From Arboricoccus pini (GTDB taxonomy: Bacteria > Pseudomonadota > Alphaproteobacteria > Geminicoccales > Geminicoccaceae): a DNA stretch of 64,000 bases. Of this stretch, positions 8,279 through 16,663 are shown piece after piece. The stretch's first letter is position 1; each line of letters starts with the position of its first letter. A program made the translations under genes and the position numbers. The notes beneath the pieces are model-generated. The model made no database searches and was not told the DNA's origin. It saw nothing but the letters and a program-made list of their open reading frames with translations. The stretch is from NCBI RefSeq assembly GCF_900187945.1, contig NZ_FYEH01000017.1, positions 22,695-86,694 on the forward strand, read 5' to 3'.

Positions 8279-8536
8279 CCTGCCGGGCCGGCGATCCTCC
8301 TGGAGGGCCGAGCCGTCCTGAACCCTGCTGTAGCGGCGTGGAGAAAATCAGGCCCCGGGCTCCTGGGCGGTCGCTTCAGTGGCAGGCGGTCAATCCAAGC
8401 CGCACATTGTCTCCAGGAAGTTCCCGGACGCCCCAAAGACAATGCTGATTTTCGGCCATGGCCAGTGTCAAAGGGCCTGGAGAGCCTGCACGGCCAAGCT
8501 CCGGCCCTATTTCGGCCAAGTGGGGGTATGCATTTT

Positions 8537-9919
8537 TCAGGCGGAGGCAGAAGGAGCACCGACCCGGCGGCCCCAGCCAGGCTGTCCTACCGGTCGCCCG
8601 TCCAGCGCTACCGTCCTGCCGCGCACCATCGTGCGAACGGGCATGCCGATGGTCGCGAAACCCTCGTAAGGCGTGGCGTTGCCGAGCGAGTGCAGGAGGG
8701 CGCCCTCGATCCGTCCCTCCGCCCGCAGATCCACCAGCACGATGTCGGCATCGACGCCCACCTCCAGCCGCCCTTTGTGCGCGAGGCCGAACGCATCGGC
8801 CGGAGCCCGGCAGGCCATGCGAACATATTGGCAAAGGGTCATGCGTCCGCGATTGACTTCGGTCAGCATCAACCGCATCGAGGTTTCGACGCCCGGAAAG
8901 CCCGGCGCGCAGTCCCAGATGACGGGGCGGCGCTTTTCATCCGGCAGATGCGGGGCGTGGTCGGTCGAGAGGATATCGATCGTACCGTCGATCAAGGCAT
9001 CCCAGAGCGGTCCCGCATGACCGGGCTCGCGCACCGGTGGTTTCACCCGCAAGAAATTGGCACCCAGCCTGGAACTGTCATCCGTCGACAGAAACAGATA
9101 ATGCGGGCAGGTCTCGACCGTGATGTCGACCCCGCGCGACTTGGCAAAGCGGATGTGCGGCAGCGAGTGGCGCGAGCTTTCGTGCGCGATGTGGATCTTG
9201 CAACCGGTCCATTCGGCGAAGATCGCGCTTCGGCTGACCGCCTCGACCGTGGCGATGTCCGCGTGCTGTTCCAGATGGGCTGCCGCGTCGACCCGGCCGC
9301 TCCGGCGCAGGCGTTCTCCCCGGCGCTTGAGAATGGGGGTGTTTTCCGCATGCACGGTGCAGCGAATACCGAGGCCCGCCAAGGTCTCGAACGCATCGAC
9401 GATGGCGCCATCGCTCGGGCAGGGCGCCAGCGGATTCTCGCTGCCCATATAGAGCTTGAAAGCGCTGGCACCAGCATCGAGCATCGCTTTCAGCTCATCG
9501 CCATTGTCCTCACCGATGAGACCGTAGATGCCGTAATCGACGATCGCCTGCTTCGCCGCCAAGGCGTCTTTTTCCGCCACGGCGGCGGGGCTGGCCGTGG
9601 GGGGGCGCGTGTTCGGCATGTCGAAGACCGTCGTCACGCCTCCCACGGCTGCCGCCTGCGTAGCGGATGTCCAAGTCTCTTTGTGCGCGAATCCGGGTTC
9701 GCGGAAATGGACGTGGACGTCGATGGCGCCTGGCAGCACGTGCAGGCCCCGCGCGTCGATGCGCTCACGCGCCGGCGGCATCGTCTCGAGCGGCCCGATC
9801 GCCACGATCTTGCCCTCGTGGACAGCGACTGTATCCGGCCAGATGAGGCTGGGACTGACGAGCAGGCCGTTCTCGATCACGAGGTCGACCATCGGGATAC
9901 CGACTGCTTCCGTGCTCAT
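8537..9919 (-). CDS. Dihydroorotase/allantoinase-type cyclic amidohydrolase
   Basis: This 460-residue metal-dependent hydrolase of the dihydroorotase-allantoinase-hydantoinase group opens cyclic amide (ureide) rings. Ligands are visible: H69 and H71 in IDVHVHFREPG; the carboxylated-lysine candidate in AFKLYMGSEN; His in CTVHAEN and KIHIAHES; Asp in STDHAPH. It is the last gene of a seven-gene minus-strand operon, overlapping the gene before it by four bases. A paralogue with the same motifs lies at 19984. The exact ring (dihydroorotate, allantoin, hydantoin or other) cannot be told from motifs, but the dedicated NMT1-type importer makes a catabolic role more likely than pyrimidine biosynthesis. 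Confidence 0.87.
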   Translation of the reverse strand: MSTEAVGIPMVDLVIENGLLVSPSLIWPDTVAVHEGKIVAIGPLETMPPARERIDARGLHVLPGAIDVHVHFREPGFAHKETWTSATQAAAVGGVTTVFDMPNTRPPTASPAAVAEKDALAAKQAIVDYGIYGLIGEDNGDELKAMLDAGASAFKLYMGSENPLAPCPSDGAIVDAFETLAGLGIRCTVHAENTPILKRRGERLRRSGRVDAAAHLEQHADIATVEAVSRSAIFAEWTGCKIHIAHESSRHSLPHIRFAKSRGVDITVETCPHYLFLSTDDSSRLGANFLRVKPPVREPGHAGPLWDALIDGTIDILSTDHAPHLPDEKRRPVIWDCAPGFPGVETSMRLMLTEVNRGRMTLCQYVRMACRAPADAFGLAHKGRLEVGVDADIVLVDLRAEGRIEGALLHSLGNATPYEGFATIGMPVRTMVRGRTVALDGRPVGQPGWGRRVGAPSASA

Positions 9920-11352
9920 TGCGACGCCACCCTTGCTGCCGCCTCGAAGAGATCGGCATTTCGTCGACGCAGGCTTTGTATCATCGCCTCGATCTCAAGC
10001 CGAAGCTCGACTGGATCGAAGCGCCTGGGCCGCCCGCCGCTATAGATCACTTGGCCCGCCGCGATCACGGTGTCGACCGAGGCACCGGTCTCGGCAAAAA
10101 CCATCTGTGCCACGGCGTCGTTAATCGGGAACCACCAGGGAGCATCCAGCCGGTACAGCACGACATCGGCCGGAGCCCCGGCCGCGACCTGGCCGAGGCC
10201 CGGGCAGCGCAAGGCCTTTGCGCCGCCGGACGTGGCGATCTCGAACGACTCCCGTGCCGACATCCATCTCTCATGGTTGGCCTCGTCTTGACGATGGGCG
10301 GTCGCGATGGCGCGCATGGCTTCGTGCATGACCATATTGTCGTTCGAGCCGGCCCCGTCGGTGCCGAGGGCCAAGCGTACACCTTGCCGCCGCAAGGACG
10401 GGATGGGGCAGAGCCCCGTGCCCAGCCTGGCGTTGCTTTCGGGATTGAGGACGGCGATGACGCCCCGCTTGGCCATCAAGGCGATCTCGTCATCGTCCAG
10501 CCAGATCGAGTGGGCGCAAGACCAGCGCTCCGAAAGGACTCCCAACTGCTCGAGATGCGCCAGAGTGCCGACACCATAGCGATCGATGGCTATGGATCTC
10601 TGCCGGGCGGTCTCCAGAAGGTGCGTGTGGATGCCCAGATCGTGGGTCGCCGCGATCTCGGCGCAAAACAGGAGTGCGGCATCCGAACAGCGATCGGGGT
10701 TGGAGGGGGCCGGGAAGACACCGATCCTCCCTTCATAGCCGTGCCAGCGGCCAACGGCGTCTCGGGTCAGCTCCGCCACGCTTTCAAGCGGCTGGCGCTT
10801 GAGAAGTTCCACCCGATCCAGCCGTCCGGCAAGGTCGTCGGGCAGATCGGTCGGGATGATGTCGGCGAAGGCCTGGTCGAAGAAGCGAACGCCCACGACG
10901 GCGCGCAATCCCGTTTCCGCCCAGGCACCCAGCACCGCGTCCAGATCGTCGCCCGAAAAGCGCTGGCCGGGAAAATGGTCCAGCACGGCGGTCGTCCCTG
11001 AGGCCATCAGCCCATAGGCGCAGAGAAAGACGGCCAGTCTGATCTCGTCGCGCGTGCGCCCGGACGTATGGGCCTGCGTCAGCCACATGAAGGCTGGATG
11101 GCTCAGCCGATCGCCGAACCCGGCCAGCGTGCTGGACTGCGAATGTGTGTGCGCATTGACAAGCCCAGGAGCCAGGAGCCTATCCGTGCCTTCGAGGATC
11201 GTATCGCCGTCGCGGGCGACCAGGGAAGGAGCGTCGGCGGGCCCCACGGCCAGGATGCGATCTCCCTGGAGGATCACGGTCTGTCCCGGGCGCAGACCCG
11301 TCTCCATCGTGGAGTCGAGGACGGAGACCCCTTGGATGACGAGACGGCTCAC
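9916..11352 (-). CDS. TRZ/ATZ-type amidohydrolase (cytosine-deaminase/chlorohydrolase superfamily)
   Basis: This 478-residue amidohydrolase has the expected metal site: H68 and H70 in GLVNAHTHSQ, His in LGIHTHLLET, His in CAHSIWLDDDE, and Asp in LGTDGAGSNDN. This group removes amino or halide groups from aromatic N-heterocycles (guanine, S-adenosylhomocysteine, triazines, hydroxydechloroatrazine). It overlaps the ornithine-cyclodeaminase-like gene upstream and the dihydroorotase-type gene downstream by four bases each, so all three are coupled. A deaminase step followed by ring opening would be a coherent order. The substrate is unknown. Confidence 0.87.
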   Translation of the reverse strand: MSRLVIQGVSVLDSTMETGLRPGQTVILQGDRILAVGPADAPSLVARDGDTILEGTDRLLAPGLVNAHTHSQSSTLAGFGDRLSHPAFMWLTQAHTSGRTRDEIRLAVFLCAYGLMASGTTAVLDHFPGQRFSGDDLDAVLGAWAETGLRAVVGVRFFDQAFADIIPTDLPDDLAGRLDRVELLKRQPLESVAELTRDAVGRWHGYEGRIGVFPAPSNPDRCSDAALLFCAEIAATHDLGIHTHLLETARQRSIAIDRYGVGTLAHLEQLGVLSERWSCAHSIWLDDDEIALMAKRGVIAVLNPESNARLGTGLCPIPSLRRQGVRLALGTDGAGSNDNMVMHEAMRAIATAHRQDEANHERWMSARESFEIATSGGAKALRCPGLGQVAAGAPADVVLYRLDAPWWFPINDAVAQMVFAETGASVDTVIAAGQVIYSGGRPRRFDPVELRLEIEAMIQSLRRRNADLFEAAARVASQ

Positions 11353-12350
11353 GAGCGGGTTTCCTGCAAGGCGTGTGCGGCACCCGTGGGATCGAACCAG
11401 AGGCCGTCGTCGGCGCCTGCCCGTTCGATCAGTCGACTGGCCAGGAGCAGGTCCTGCACAGCGATGCCGATCGACTTGAAGACGACGATATCGTGGGTTC
11501 TGCCCGGCCTGCCATCCAGCGCGCCGATTTCACCCACGATCTGATCGCGATGTAAAATACCGGTCCCGAGCGGCAGGCAGAGATCACCGGCCCGCGCGAG
11601 GCAGCCCTCCAGATGATCGACATAGATTTCGGCCCGCCGGATCAGGCAATCGTCGGCCTCGCGGGCGGTGGGCCGGTTGGCCCCGGCCAGGACGACGGTC
11701 GTGCCGGAGCGCAGGGCAGCCCCGGGAAAGACGGGCTCGTCCGCGCTGGTGATGGTGACCACGATGTCGGCCGCCGCCACGGCGGCGGCGGGATCATTCT
11801 CGTAGCTGATGGTCGCGTTGGCGAGGTCGGGCCAGCTTCGCGCTGCATCGACGAGTGCGGCAGCGCGAGGCTGGCTCCGGCCGACAATGAGCACCGTGCG
11901 GATCGGGCGGATGGCCGCCATGTAGCGGATGGTCTCCGGCGCCATCGCGCCCGTCCCGAAGATCGTGAGCGTTGTCGCTTCGGGTGGAGCCAGGAGATCG
12001 CAGCCAGCCGCCAGGCCCGCGGCGGTGCGGTGCTGGTTGAAACGCGTGCCGGAGAACATCGCCAAAGGCTCCGCTTGGCGCGCATTCCACAAGGTCAGGA
12101 GGCTCGCCCCCCGGCGCGTACCATTCGGCCCGACGTGGCTGTGAACGTTCGTTTTCACGCTCAGCAGGCCATCGCTGTCCAGAGTCATCAGGCCCAGGAC
12201 GCCATGCCTGGGGGTGTGTCCGCGCAGGTCGACCCGGGCGGAGGGCTGCGGCTCGTTTGCCGCCTGCAGTCGATAAGCGTCGATTGCGGCTTTAAGGGCC
12301 AGGTCGCGGGTGATCAGCCGATCCACGTCGGCGTCGGAGAACAGCCTCAT
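11349..12350 (-). CDS. Ornithine cyclodeaminase / mu-crystallin family protein
   Basis: This 333-residue protein of the OCD/mu-crystallin family catalyses NAD(P)-linked deamination or reduction of imino and amino acids. It shows the N-terminal substrate region (LLSVKTNVHSHVG, FSGTRFNQHRTAA) and a Rossmann dinucleotide motif, LTIFGTGAMAPETIRYM (~128-145). The VKT lysine expected in the family is present. Members include ornithine cyclodeaminase, alanine dehydrogenase and ketimine reductase. It lies between an ABC permease and an amidohydrolase in a tightly overlapping operon, so it may process an amino-acid product released from the imported heterocycle. Confidence 0.87.
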   Translation of the reverse strand: MRLFSDADVDRLITRDLALKAAIDAYRLQAANEPQPSARVDLRGHTPRHGVLGLMTLDSDGLLSVKTNVHSHVGPNGTRRGASLLTLWNARQAEPLAMFSGTRFNQHRTAAGLAAGCDLLAPPEATTLTIFGTGAMAPETIRYMAAIRPIRTVLIVGRSQPRAAALVDAARSWPDLANATISYENDPAAAVAAADIVVTITSADEPVFPGAALRSGTTVVLAGANRPTAREADDCLIRRAEIYVDHLEGCLARAGDLCLPLGTGILHRDQIVGEIGALDGRPGRTHDIVVFKSIGIAVQDLLLASRLIERAGADDGLWFDPTGAAHALQETRS

Positions 12351-13135
12351 GAGGAAAGGCCGGCGGCACCGACGCGGCGCCAGCGCGACAGGCGTTGCTC
12401 AAGGCTGGAGGTTATCCAGAACATCGAAAGTGCCAGTAGAATGGAGAGGAGGACCGCAGCCCAAAGGAGGGCGATGTCGCGCATCTCGCCGCTGTCCAGA
12501 ATGAGAAGCCCCAGACCGCGTGAGCCGGTGATCCATTCCGACAGCATGGCACCGAGGAGGGCGGTCGTGCCGGCGATGCGCAGGCCGGTGAACAGATAGG
12601 GCATGGCGGAGGGCAGTCGGACATAACGAAGCTGCTGCCAGATCGAAGCGTTGTAGACGTGCAGCAGTTCCAAGGTGGTGGGCTCGGCCGCGCGCATGCC
12701 GCGCATGAGGTTGATGAGCAGCGGGAAGATCGAGACGATGACGACCACCAGGATGCTGGCGCTGATGCCGCGACCCAGCATCATCATGATGATCGGGGCG
12801 ACGGCGGCAACGGGGGCGGAGCGAAAGGCAAGGACGATAGGCATGGAGGCCTGCTCCGCGCGCGGAAAAGCCACGTAGAGGCCGGCAACTGCGGCAGCCA
12901 GCACCGTGCTCAAGGCAAGCCCCAAAAGCCCGGAAGTGAGCGTGAAAGCTGTCCGGCTCGCAAGCACGCCGCTATTTGCCAGAGCGCCTTCCAGCACCGT
13001 GGGTGGTTCCGGCACGAGATAAGGGGGAATCGCGAAGACCTTGATCAGCAGGTGCCAGACGACGCCGATCACAAGACAGGTCGCCAGGAAGAAAAGCGGC
13101 GTTTTGAACGCCGCCAGATTAAAGCCGCTCCTCAT
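12347..13135 (-). CDS. ABC transporter permease (SsuC/TauC-like), second of pair
   Basis: A 262-residue integral membrane permease of the nitrate/sulfonate/NMT1-type importer family, with about six hydrophobic helices. The EAA-type loop that contacts the ATPase is EPTTLELLHVYNASIWQQL (~150-168). It overlaps the other permease gene by four bases and the ornithine-cyclodeaminase-like gene by four bases. With the partner permease it should form the heterodimeric channel for the substrate bound by the protein encoded at 14758. Confidence 0.9.
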   Translation of the reverse strand: MRSGFNLAAFKTPLFFLATCLVIGVVWHLLIKVFAIPPYLVPEPPTVLEGALANSGVLASRTAFTLTSGLLGLALSTVLAAAVAGLYVAFPRAEQASMPIVLAFRSAPVAAVAPIIMMMLGRGISASILVVVIVSIFPLLINLMRGMRAAEPTTLELLHVYNASIWQQLRYVRLPSAMPYLFTGLRIAGTTALLGAMLSEWITGSRGLGLLILDSGEMRDIALLWAAVLLSILLALSMFWITSSLEQRLSRWRRVGAAGLSS

Positions 13136-13920
13136 GCGAGTTGCTCGCCGCTGGCCCAGAAAACGAGGCGTCGCTCGATCATGGCACAGATGGCATAGGC
13201 GCCGCTCGCCAGAAGGCAGGTGAGGAGAACCGAAAGCCAGACGGTGACGATGTCATAGGAAAACAGCGCATAGAGCATCATGGCACCGATGCCGCGATCC
13301 GCGCCGGCCCATTCGGCCGTGACAGTTCCGAGGACGGCTGAAGGTGCCGCAATCTTCAGTCCCGCGAAAACGAAGGGCAGGGCACCCGGCACGAGCAGGT
13401 AGCGAAAGGACTGGAGCGGGCTGGCCGAGAGGATGTGGAACAACTCCCGTTGACGTTCGTCCGCGGCGGCCATGCCCTGCATCATCCCGACCAGCATGGG
13501 AAACTGGCTGGACAAGGCCGCGATGACGATCTGCAGCGATGGGCCGGTGCCCAGCCAGAGGGCCAAGAGCGGTGCCAAAGCGATAATGGGGATGGCGCTC
13601 AGGATGACGCCCAGATTGTAGACGACGCCGGATAAGCGACTGACCAAGGCTGCAAGGGCGGCCGCGCAGAATGTGGCCATGATCGCGGCCAGATAACCTT
13701 CTGCCGCCTTGACGGCGGTCGGGACGACATTCTGGATGACAAGGCCGGGCCGAGCGATGATTGCAACCACCAGCTGCGAGGGTGCCGGTATGAAGACCGG
13801 CAGCGCATGGAGCCGCTGCAGGACCTCGGCAGCCAGCAGCAGGAGTGCTGCCGTAGCGCTGGGGAAGATGAGGGCCAATGTATCGCGGGAGCGGCCAGTG
13901 CGCGGTGGCGTTCCTCGCAT
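13132..13920 (-). CDS. ABC transporter permease (SsuC/TauC-like), first of pair
   Basis: A 262-residue inner-membrane permease, same length and fold as its neighbour but clearly diverged. The cytoplasmic EAA-like loop is ADERQRELFHILSASPLQSF (~150-169). Its ATG is three bases beyond the ATPase stop codon. Pairs of non-identical permeases are common in NMT1/THI5-type importers for pyrimidine precursors, riboflavin and related heterocycles. Confidence 0.9.
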   Translation of the reverse strand: MRGTPPRTGRSRDTLALIFPSATAALLLLAAEVLQRLHALPVFIPAPSQLVVAIIARPGLVIQNVVPTAVKAAEGYLAAIMATFCAAALAALVSRLSGVVYNLGVILSAIPIIALAPLLALWLGTGPSLQIVIAALSSQFPMLVGMMQGMAAADERQRELFHILSASPLQSFRYLLVPGALPFVFAGLKIAAPSAVLGTVTAEWAGADRGIGAMMLYALFSYDIVTVWLSVLLTCLLASGAYAICAMIERRLVFWASGEQLA

Positions 13921-13923
13921 GCG

Positions 13924-14745
13924 TCAATACCCGTCCGTGGCGGCTGGGGCTGGCATCGCCTCATCGCTCGAAGCGGCTTGGCCCCCAAACAGGCCGTCGC
14001 GCACGCGGTTGACGCAATCGTAGAAGGCAGGCGTGCGCATCAGGCCCAGATGACGGGGGCGTTCGAGCGGCACCTCGATCGTCTGGGAGATGCGGCCTGG
14101 CCGAGGCTGCATGACGAAGACTTCGTCTGACATGAATACCGCCTCGGTGATCGAGTGGGTCACCAAGAGCGCCGTCGTGCCGCTTTCCGACCAGACGCGG
14201 AGCAGCTCGAGATTCATTCGCTGGCGGGTGATCTCGTCGAGTGCCCCGAAGGGCTCGTCCAACAGCAGCACGTCCGGCCGTAGCATCAGCGAACGGGCGA
14301 TGGCCGCGCGCTGCTGCATGCCGCCGGACAATTCATTGGGCAATGCGTCCTCGAAGCCTTTGAGCCCGACAAGCTCGATCAGATCGGCGGCACCTTGGCT
14401 CCGTACCCGCGTGTTGTTACGGCCCAGAATTTCGAGCGGCAGCTCGATATTCTGCCGCACCGTCCGCCAGGGCAGCAAAGTAGGCGACTGAAAGACGAAG
14501 CCCAGCGCGTTGGCGAGCCTGGCCTGCCTCGGCGATTCGTGGCCCAGGGTCAGGCTGCCCGAGGTTGGTTGGGCGATATCGGCGATCAGCCGCAACAAAG
14601 TGGATTTGCCGCAGCCGCTAGGTCCGATGATCGAGCCGAAACGCCCTGCATTCAGCCTGAGATCGACCTTGTCGAGAGCGACGACCGGCTCCTTGCGCCC
14701 TGCGAAATGCATGGACACGTTCCTGACCTCGAGATCGCGCGACAT
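13924..14745 (-). CDS. ABC transporter ATP-binding protein (SsuB/TauB-like)
   Basis: This 273-residue ATPase carries Walker A GPSGCGKST (~42-50), Q-loop FVFQSPTLLPW, signature LSGGMQQRAAIARSL, Walker B VLLLDEPFGALDE and H-loop LLVTHSITEAV. It belongs to the nitrate/sulfonate/taurine-type ATPases. It follows the binding-protein gene by 12 bases and precedes the permease gene by three, within the seven-gene operon. It powers uptake across the inner membrane. Confidence 0.92.
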   Translation of the reverse strand: MSRDLEVRNVSMHFAGRKEPVVALDKVDLRLNAGRFGSIIGPSGCGKSTLLRLIADIAQPTSGSLTLGHESPRQARLANALGFVFQSPTLLPWRTVRQNIELPLEILGRNNTRVRSQGAADLIELVGLKGFEDALPNELSGGMQQRAAIARSLMLRPDVLLLDEPFGALDEITRQRMNLELLRVWSESGTTALLVTHSITEAVFMSDEVFVMQPRPGRISQTIEVPLERPRHLGLMRTPAFYDCVNRVRDGLFGGQAASSDEAMPAPAATDGY

Positions 14746-14757
14746 GTCTAGAGGCCG

Positions 14758-15774
14758 TCAGCTCAGTGCCGCGTCGACGAAGCTTGGATCGCAGAGATCC
14801 GCGGCTTTCATGTCGGACTTGATGAGGCCCACCTTGCGGTAGAGGTCGATGATCTGCTGATAGAGGAGAGGGTCGATAGCCAGAAGACCTTTCGTCTGGC
14901 CGGCGCCGGCGACGATATAGGGCTTGCTCGCCTTGAGTTCGGTCAGCTGCGCCGTGTAGTCCAGTCCGGGGCTGCCATATTTGTCCACCATCAGGCGGGC
15001 GGTCTCTTCGGGGTGATTAAGCGCCCAGCCCCAGCCGGCGATGGCGCCTTTGAGGAAATTCACGACGAGCTGGCGGTTGTCGTTGAGAAAATCCTCGCGC
15101 GCGTAGATCGTCCCGGCCGTCTCCGGCATGCCCAGATCCTGCGCGTTCAAGGCATAGATCTCGACCCCCCTCGTCTGCAGCATGACACCCTGGTTTGTCA
15201 CATAGCCCGAATAGGCATCGAGCTGACCGCCGATCAAGGCCGATGGATCGGGCGAGGAGGGCACCATGTTGACCGATTCGGGATCGACGCCGGCATCGGT
15301 CAGAAGGTTCAGCATCAAGGGCTTGTTGGACGTCGCCACGGCGATGGTCTTGCCCGACAGTTCCTTCAAGCTCTTGATCGGCTTGGAGGCGAGACTCATG
15401 ATGCTGAACGGACTTTTTTGAAAGACCGTGCCGATGATCTTGATCGGAATACCTTTTTCCCGGGCGATGATCAGGGGACCAGAGGGGCGGTCGCCGATCA
15501 TCATCTGACCGCTCGCGACGTTGGCCACGGGGTCGATGTTCGGACCGCCGGGATTGAAACTTGCCTCGATGCCGAATTTTCCGAACGTGCCCTGGTCGAT
15601 CCCGGCGAAATAACCGCCATATTGGATGCTCTTGATCCAGGAGAGCTGAAAATTCACGGGCGATGCGGCGGCGGCGCGCACCGTTCCGCTCAACGCCGCG
15701 GTCCCGGCGAGCGCGGCCGTGCCGGCTAAGAGAAAGTGACGTCGAGGAAGCGAGGCAGGCACGTTCATCTCCAA
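14758..15774 (-). CDS. NMT1/THI5-like ABC substrate-binding protein
   Basis: A 338-residue periplasmic protein. The N-terminus PRRHFLLAGTAALAG has a twin-arginine-like signal followed by a hydrophobic stretch ending ...VRAAAA. The mature start FQLSWIKSIQYGGYFAGIDQ and GGPNIDPVANVASGQMMIGD match the NMT1/THI5 fold used for hydroxymethylpyrimidine, riboflavin and similar ring compounds. It is the first transporter gene of the operon, with a GntR/FCD regulator gene 90 bases upstream on the same strand. An ATG two codons inside is an alternative start. The ligand is unknown, but downstream ring hydrolases favour an N-heterocycle. Confidence 0.88.
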   Translation of the reverse strand: MEMNVPASLPRRHFLLAGTAALAGTAALSGTVRAAAASPVNFQLSWIKSIQYGGYFAGIDQGTFGKFGIEASFNPGGPNIDPVANVASGQMMIGDRPSGPLIIAREKGIPIKIIGTVFQKSPFSIMSLASKPIKSLKELSGKTIAVATSNKPLMLNLLTDAGVDPESVNMVPSSPDPSALIGGQLDAYSGYVTNQGVMLQTRGVEIYALNAQDLGMPETAGTIYAREDFLNDNRQLVVNFLKGAIAGWGWALNHPEETARLMVDKYGSPGLDYTAQLTELKASKPYIVAGAGQTKGLLAIDPLLYQQIIDLYRKVGLIKSDMKAADLCDPSFVDAALS

Positions 15775-15864
15775 ATGCGACCGCGCTGGCGCATGAGCGG
15801 GCTCTCAATGGGCGCCGGGACCTTCAGACCCGCAAGGAGTATGCCAGCGGGATATCTTAGCGGA

Positions 15865-16548
15865 TCAGGCGCATCTGGGCATCCGCTCGCCGAACATCTC
15901 GACGACACCTTGGCCGCTCTCCGCTATATGATCCCGCAAACGCAGGGCCGCCGTGACTTTGTCACGCTCCAGAGCTGCGTCGACGATCTTGCCATCCATG
16001 GGGGTGAGGATCGCGTGCTGCGCGCGTGCCAGCACGGCGATACGGCGATAGCGGTCGAACTGTGAGAGCAGCCCCGCGCAATAGGTGAAGAGGCGAGGCG
16101 AGCCGCAGGCGCCGATCAGACTGAGATGAAAGGAGCGGTGCAGATCTTCCCAAGTCTCGTCGATCAGGTGCTCCTGCGTCCGTTTGTGGCGGCTAAGTTT
16201 ATGAAACGAAGCGATAATTCGCGCTTCCCATTCGACGTCGCCGCAATCGATCGAGGCCTCGAGCGCCATCACTTCGAGGCGTGTGCGCATCGCGATGACG
16301 TCCATGAGGTCGGCAAGCGACACATCGGCCACCCGGAAGCCTCGCTGTCCTTCCTGCATCACCAAGCCTTGGCCTGCGAGACCGGCCAGGGCTTCGCGCA
16401 AGGGGCTCATGCCGATCGCATAGAGGGGGCCGATCTCGGCCAGTTTCAGCTTCGCACCCGGTCGCAGCCGGCCGAAGAGAATGTCGGCTGCCAGCTTACG
16501 CTGCACGTCCTGCGCGCCGGTCCGAATTTCTATGTCTGGCAGCTTCAT
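15865..16548 (-). CDS. GntR family regulator, FCD subfamily
   Basis: This 227-residue regulator has an N-terminal winged helix (KLAADILFGRLRPGAKLKLA, then GMSPLREALAGLAGQGLV) and a C-terminal all-helical FCD ligand domain. Metal-ligand candidates are D/H residues in WEDLHRSFHLSLIGAC and in LRDHIAESGQG. An upstream in-frame ATG at 16590 would add 14 residues without a better ribosome-binding site; the start at 16548 fits family length. Ninety bases before the binding-protein gene and on the same strand, it probably controls the heterocycle operon and may be cotranscribed with it. Confidence 0.85.
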   Translation of the reverse strand: MKLPDIEIRTGAQDVQRKLAADILFGRLRPGAKLKLAEIGPLYAIGMSPLREALAGLAGQGLVMQEGQRGFRVADVSLADLMDVIAMRTRLEVMALEASIDCGDVEWEARIIASFHKLSRHKRTQEHLIDETWEDLHRSFHLSLIGACGSPRLFTYCAGLLSQFDRYRRIAVLARAQHAILTPMDGKIVDAALERDKVTAALRLRDHIAESGQGVVEMFGERMPRCA

Positions 16549-16663
16549 CGCGCACTTGCTCTCAATATCCCGTGCACAAGGCATAACCACAGGGAGGTCA
16601 TAAAGTATACCAAATGCACAAATTAAGATGTTTGTAGAAAATATCGATTTTTTGCCGTTGCCG
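16549..16663. promoter_or_regulatory. AT-rich promoter region of the GntR/heterocycle operon
   Basis: The 115 bases upstream of the GntR gene are AT-rich (taaagtataccaaatgcaca, then aattaagatgtttgtag) and contain a GTATAC core at 16605-16610. GntR/FCD operators often have GT-N(0-5)-AC symmetry, so autoregulation here is plausible. No second copy was found. Confidence 0.35.

Noticed and set aside
8526..8540. Possible fourth copy of the palindrome (GTATGCATTTTTC)
   Set aside because: The left arm does not match GAAAATG and the symmetry is lost; outside the partition region.
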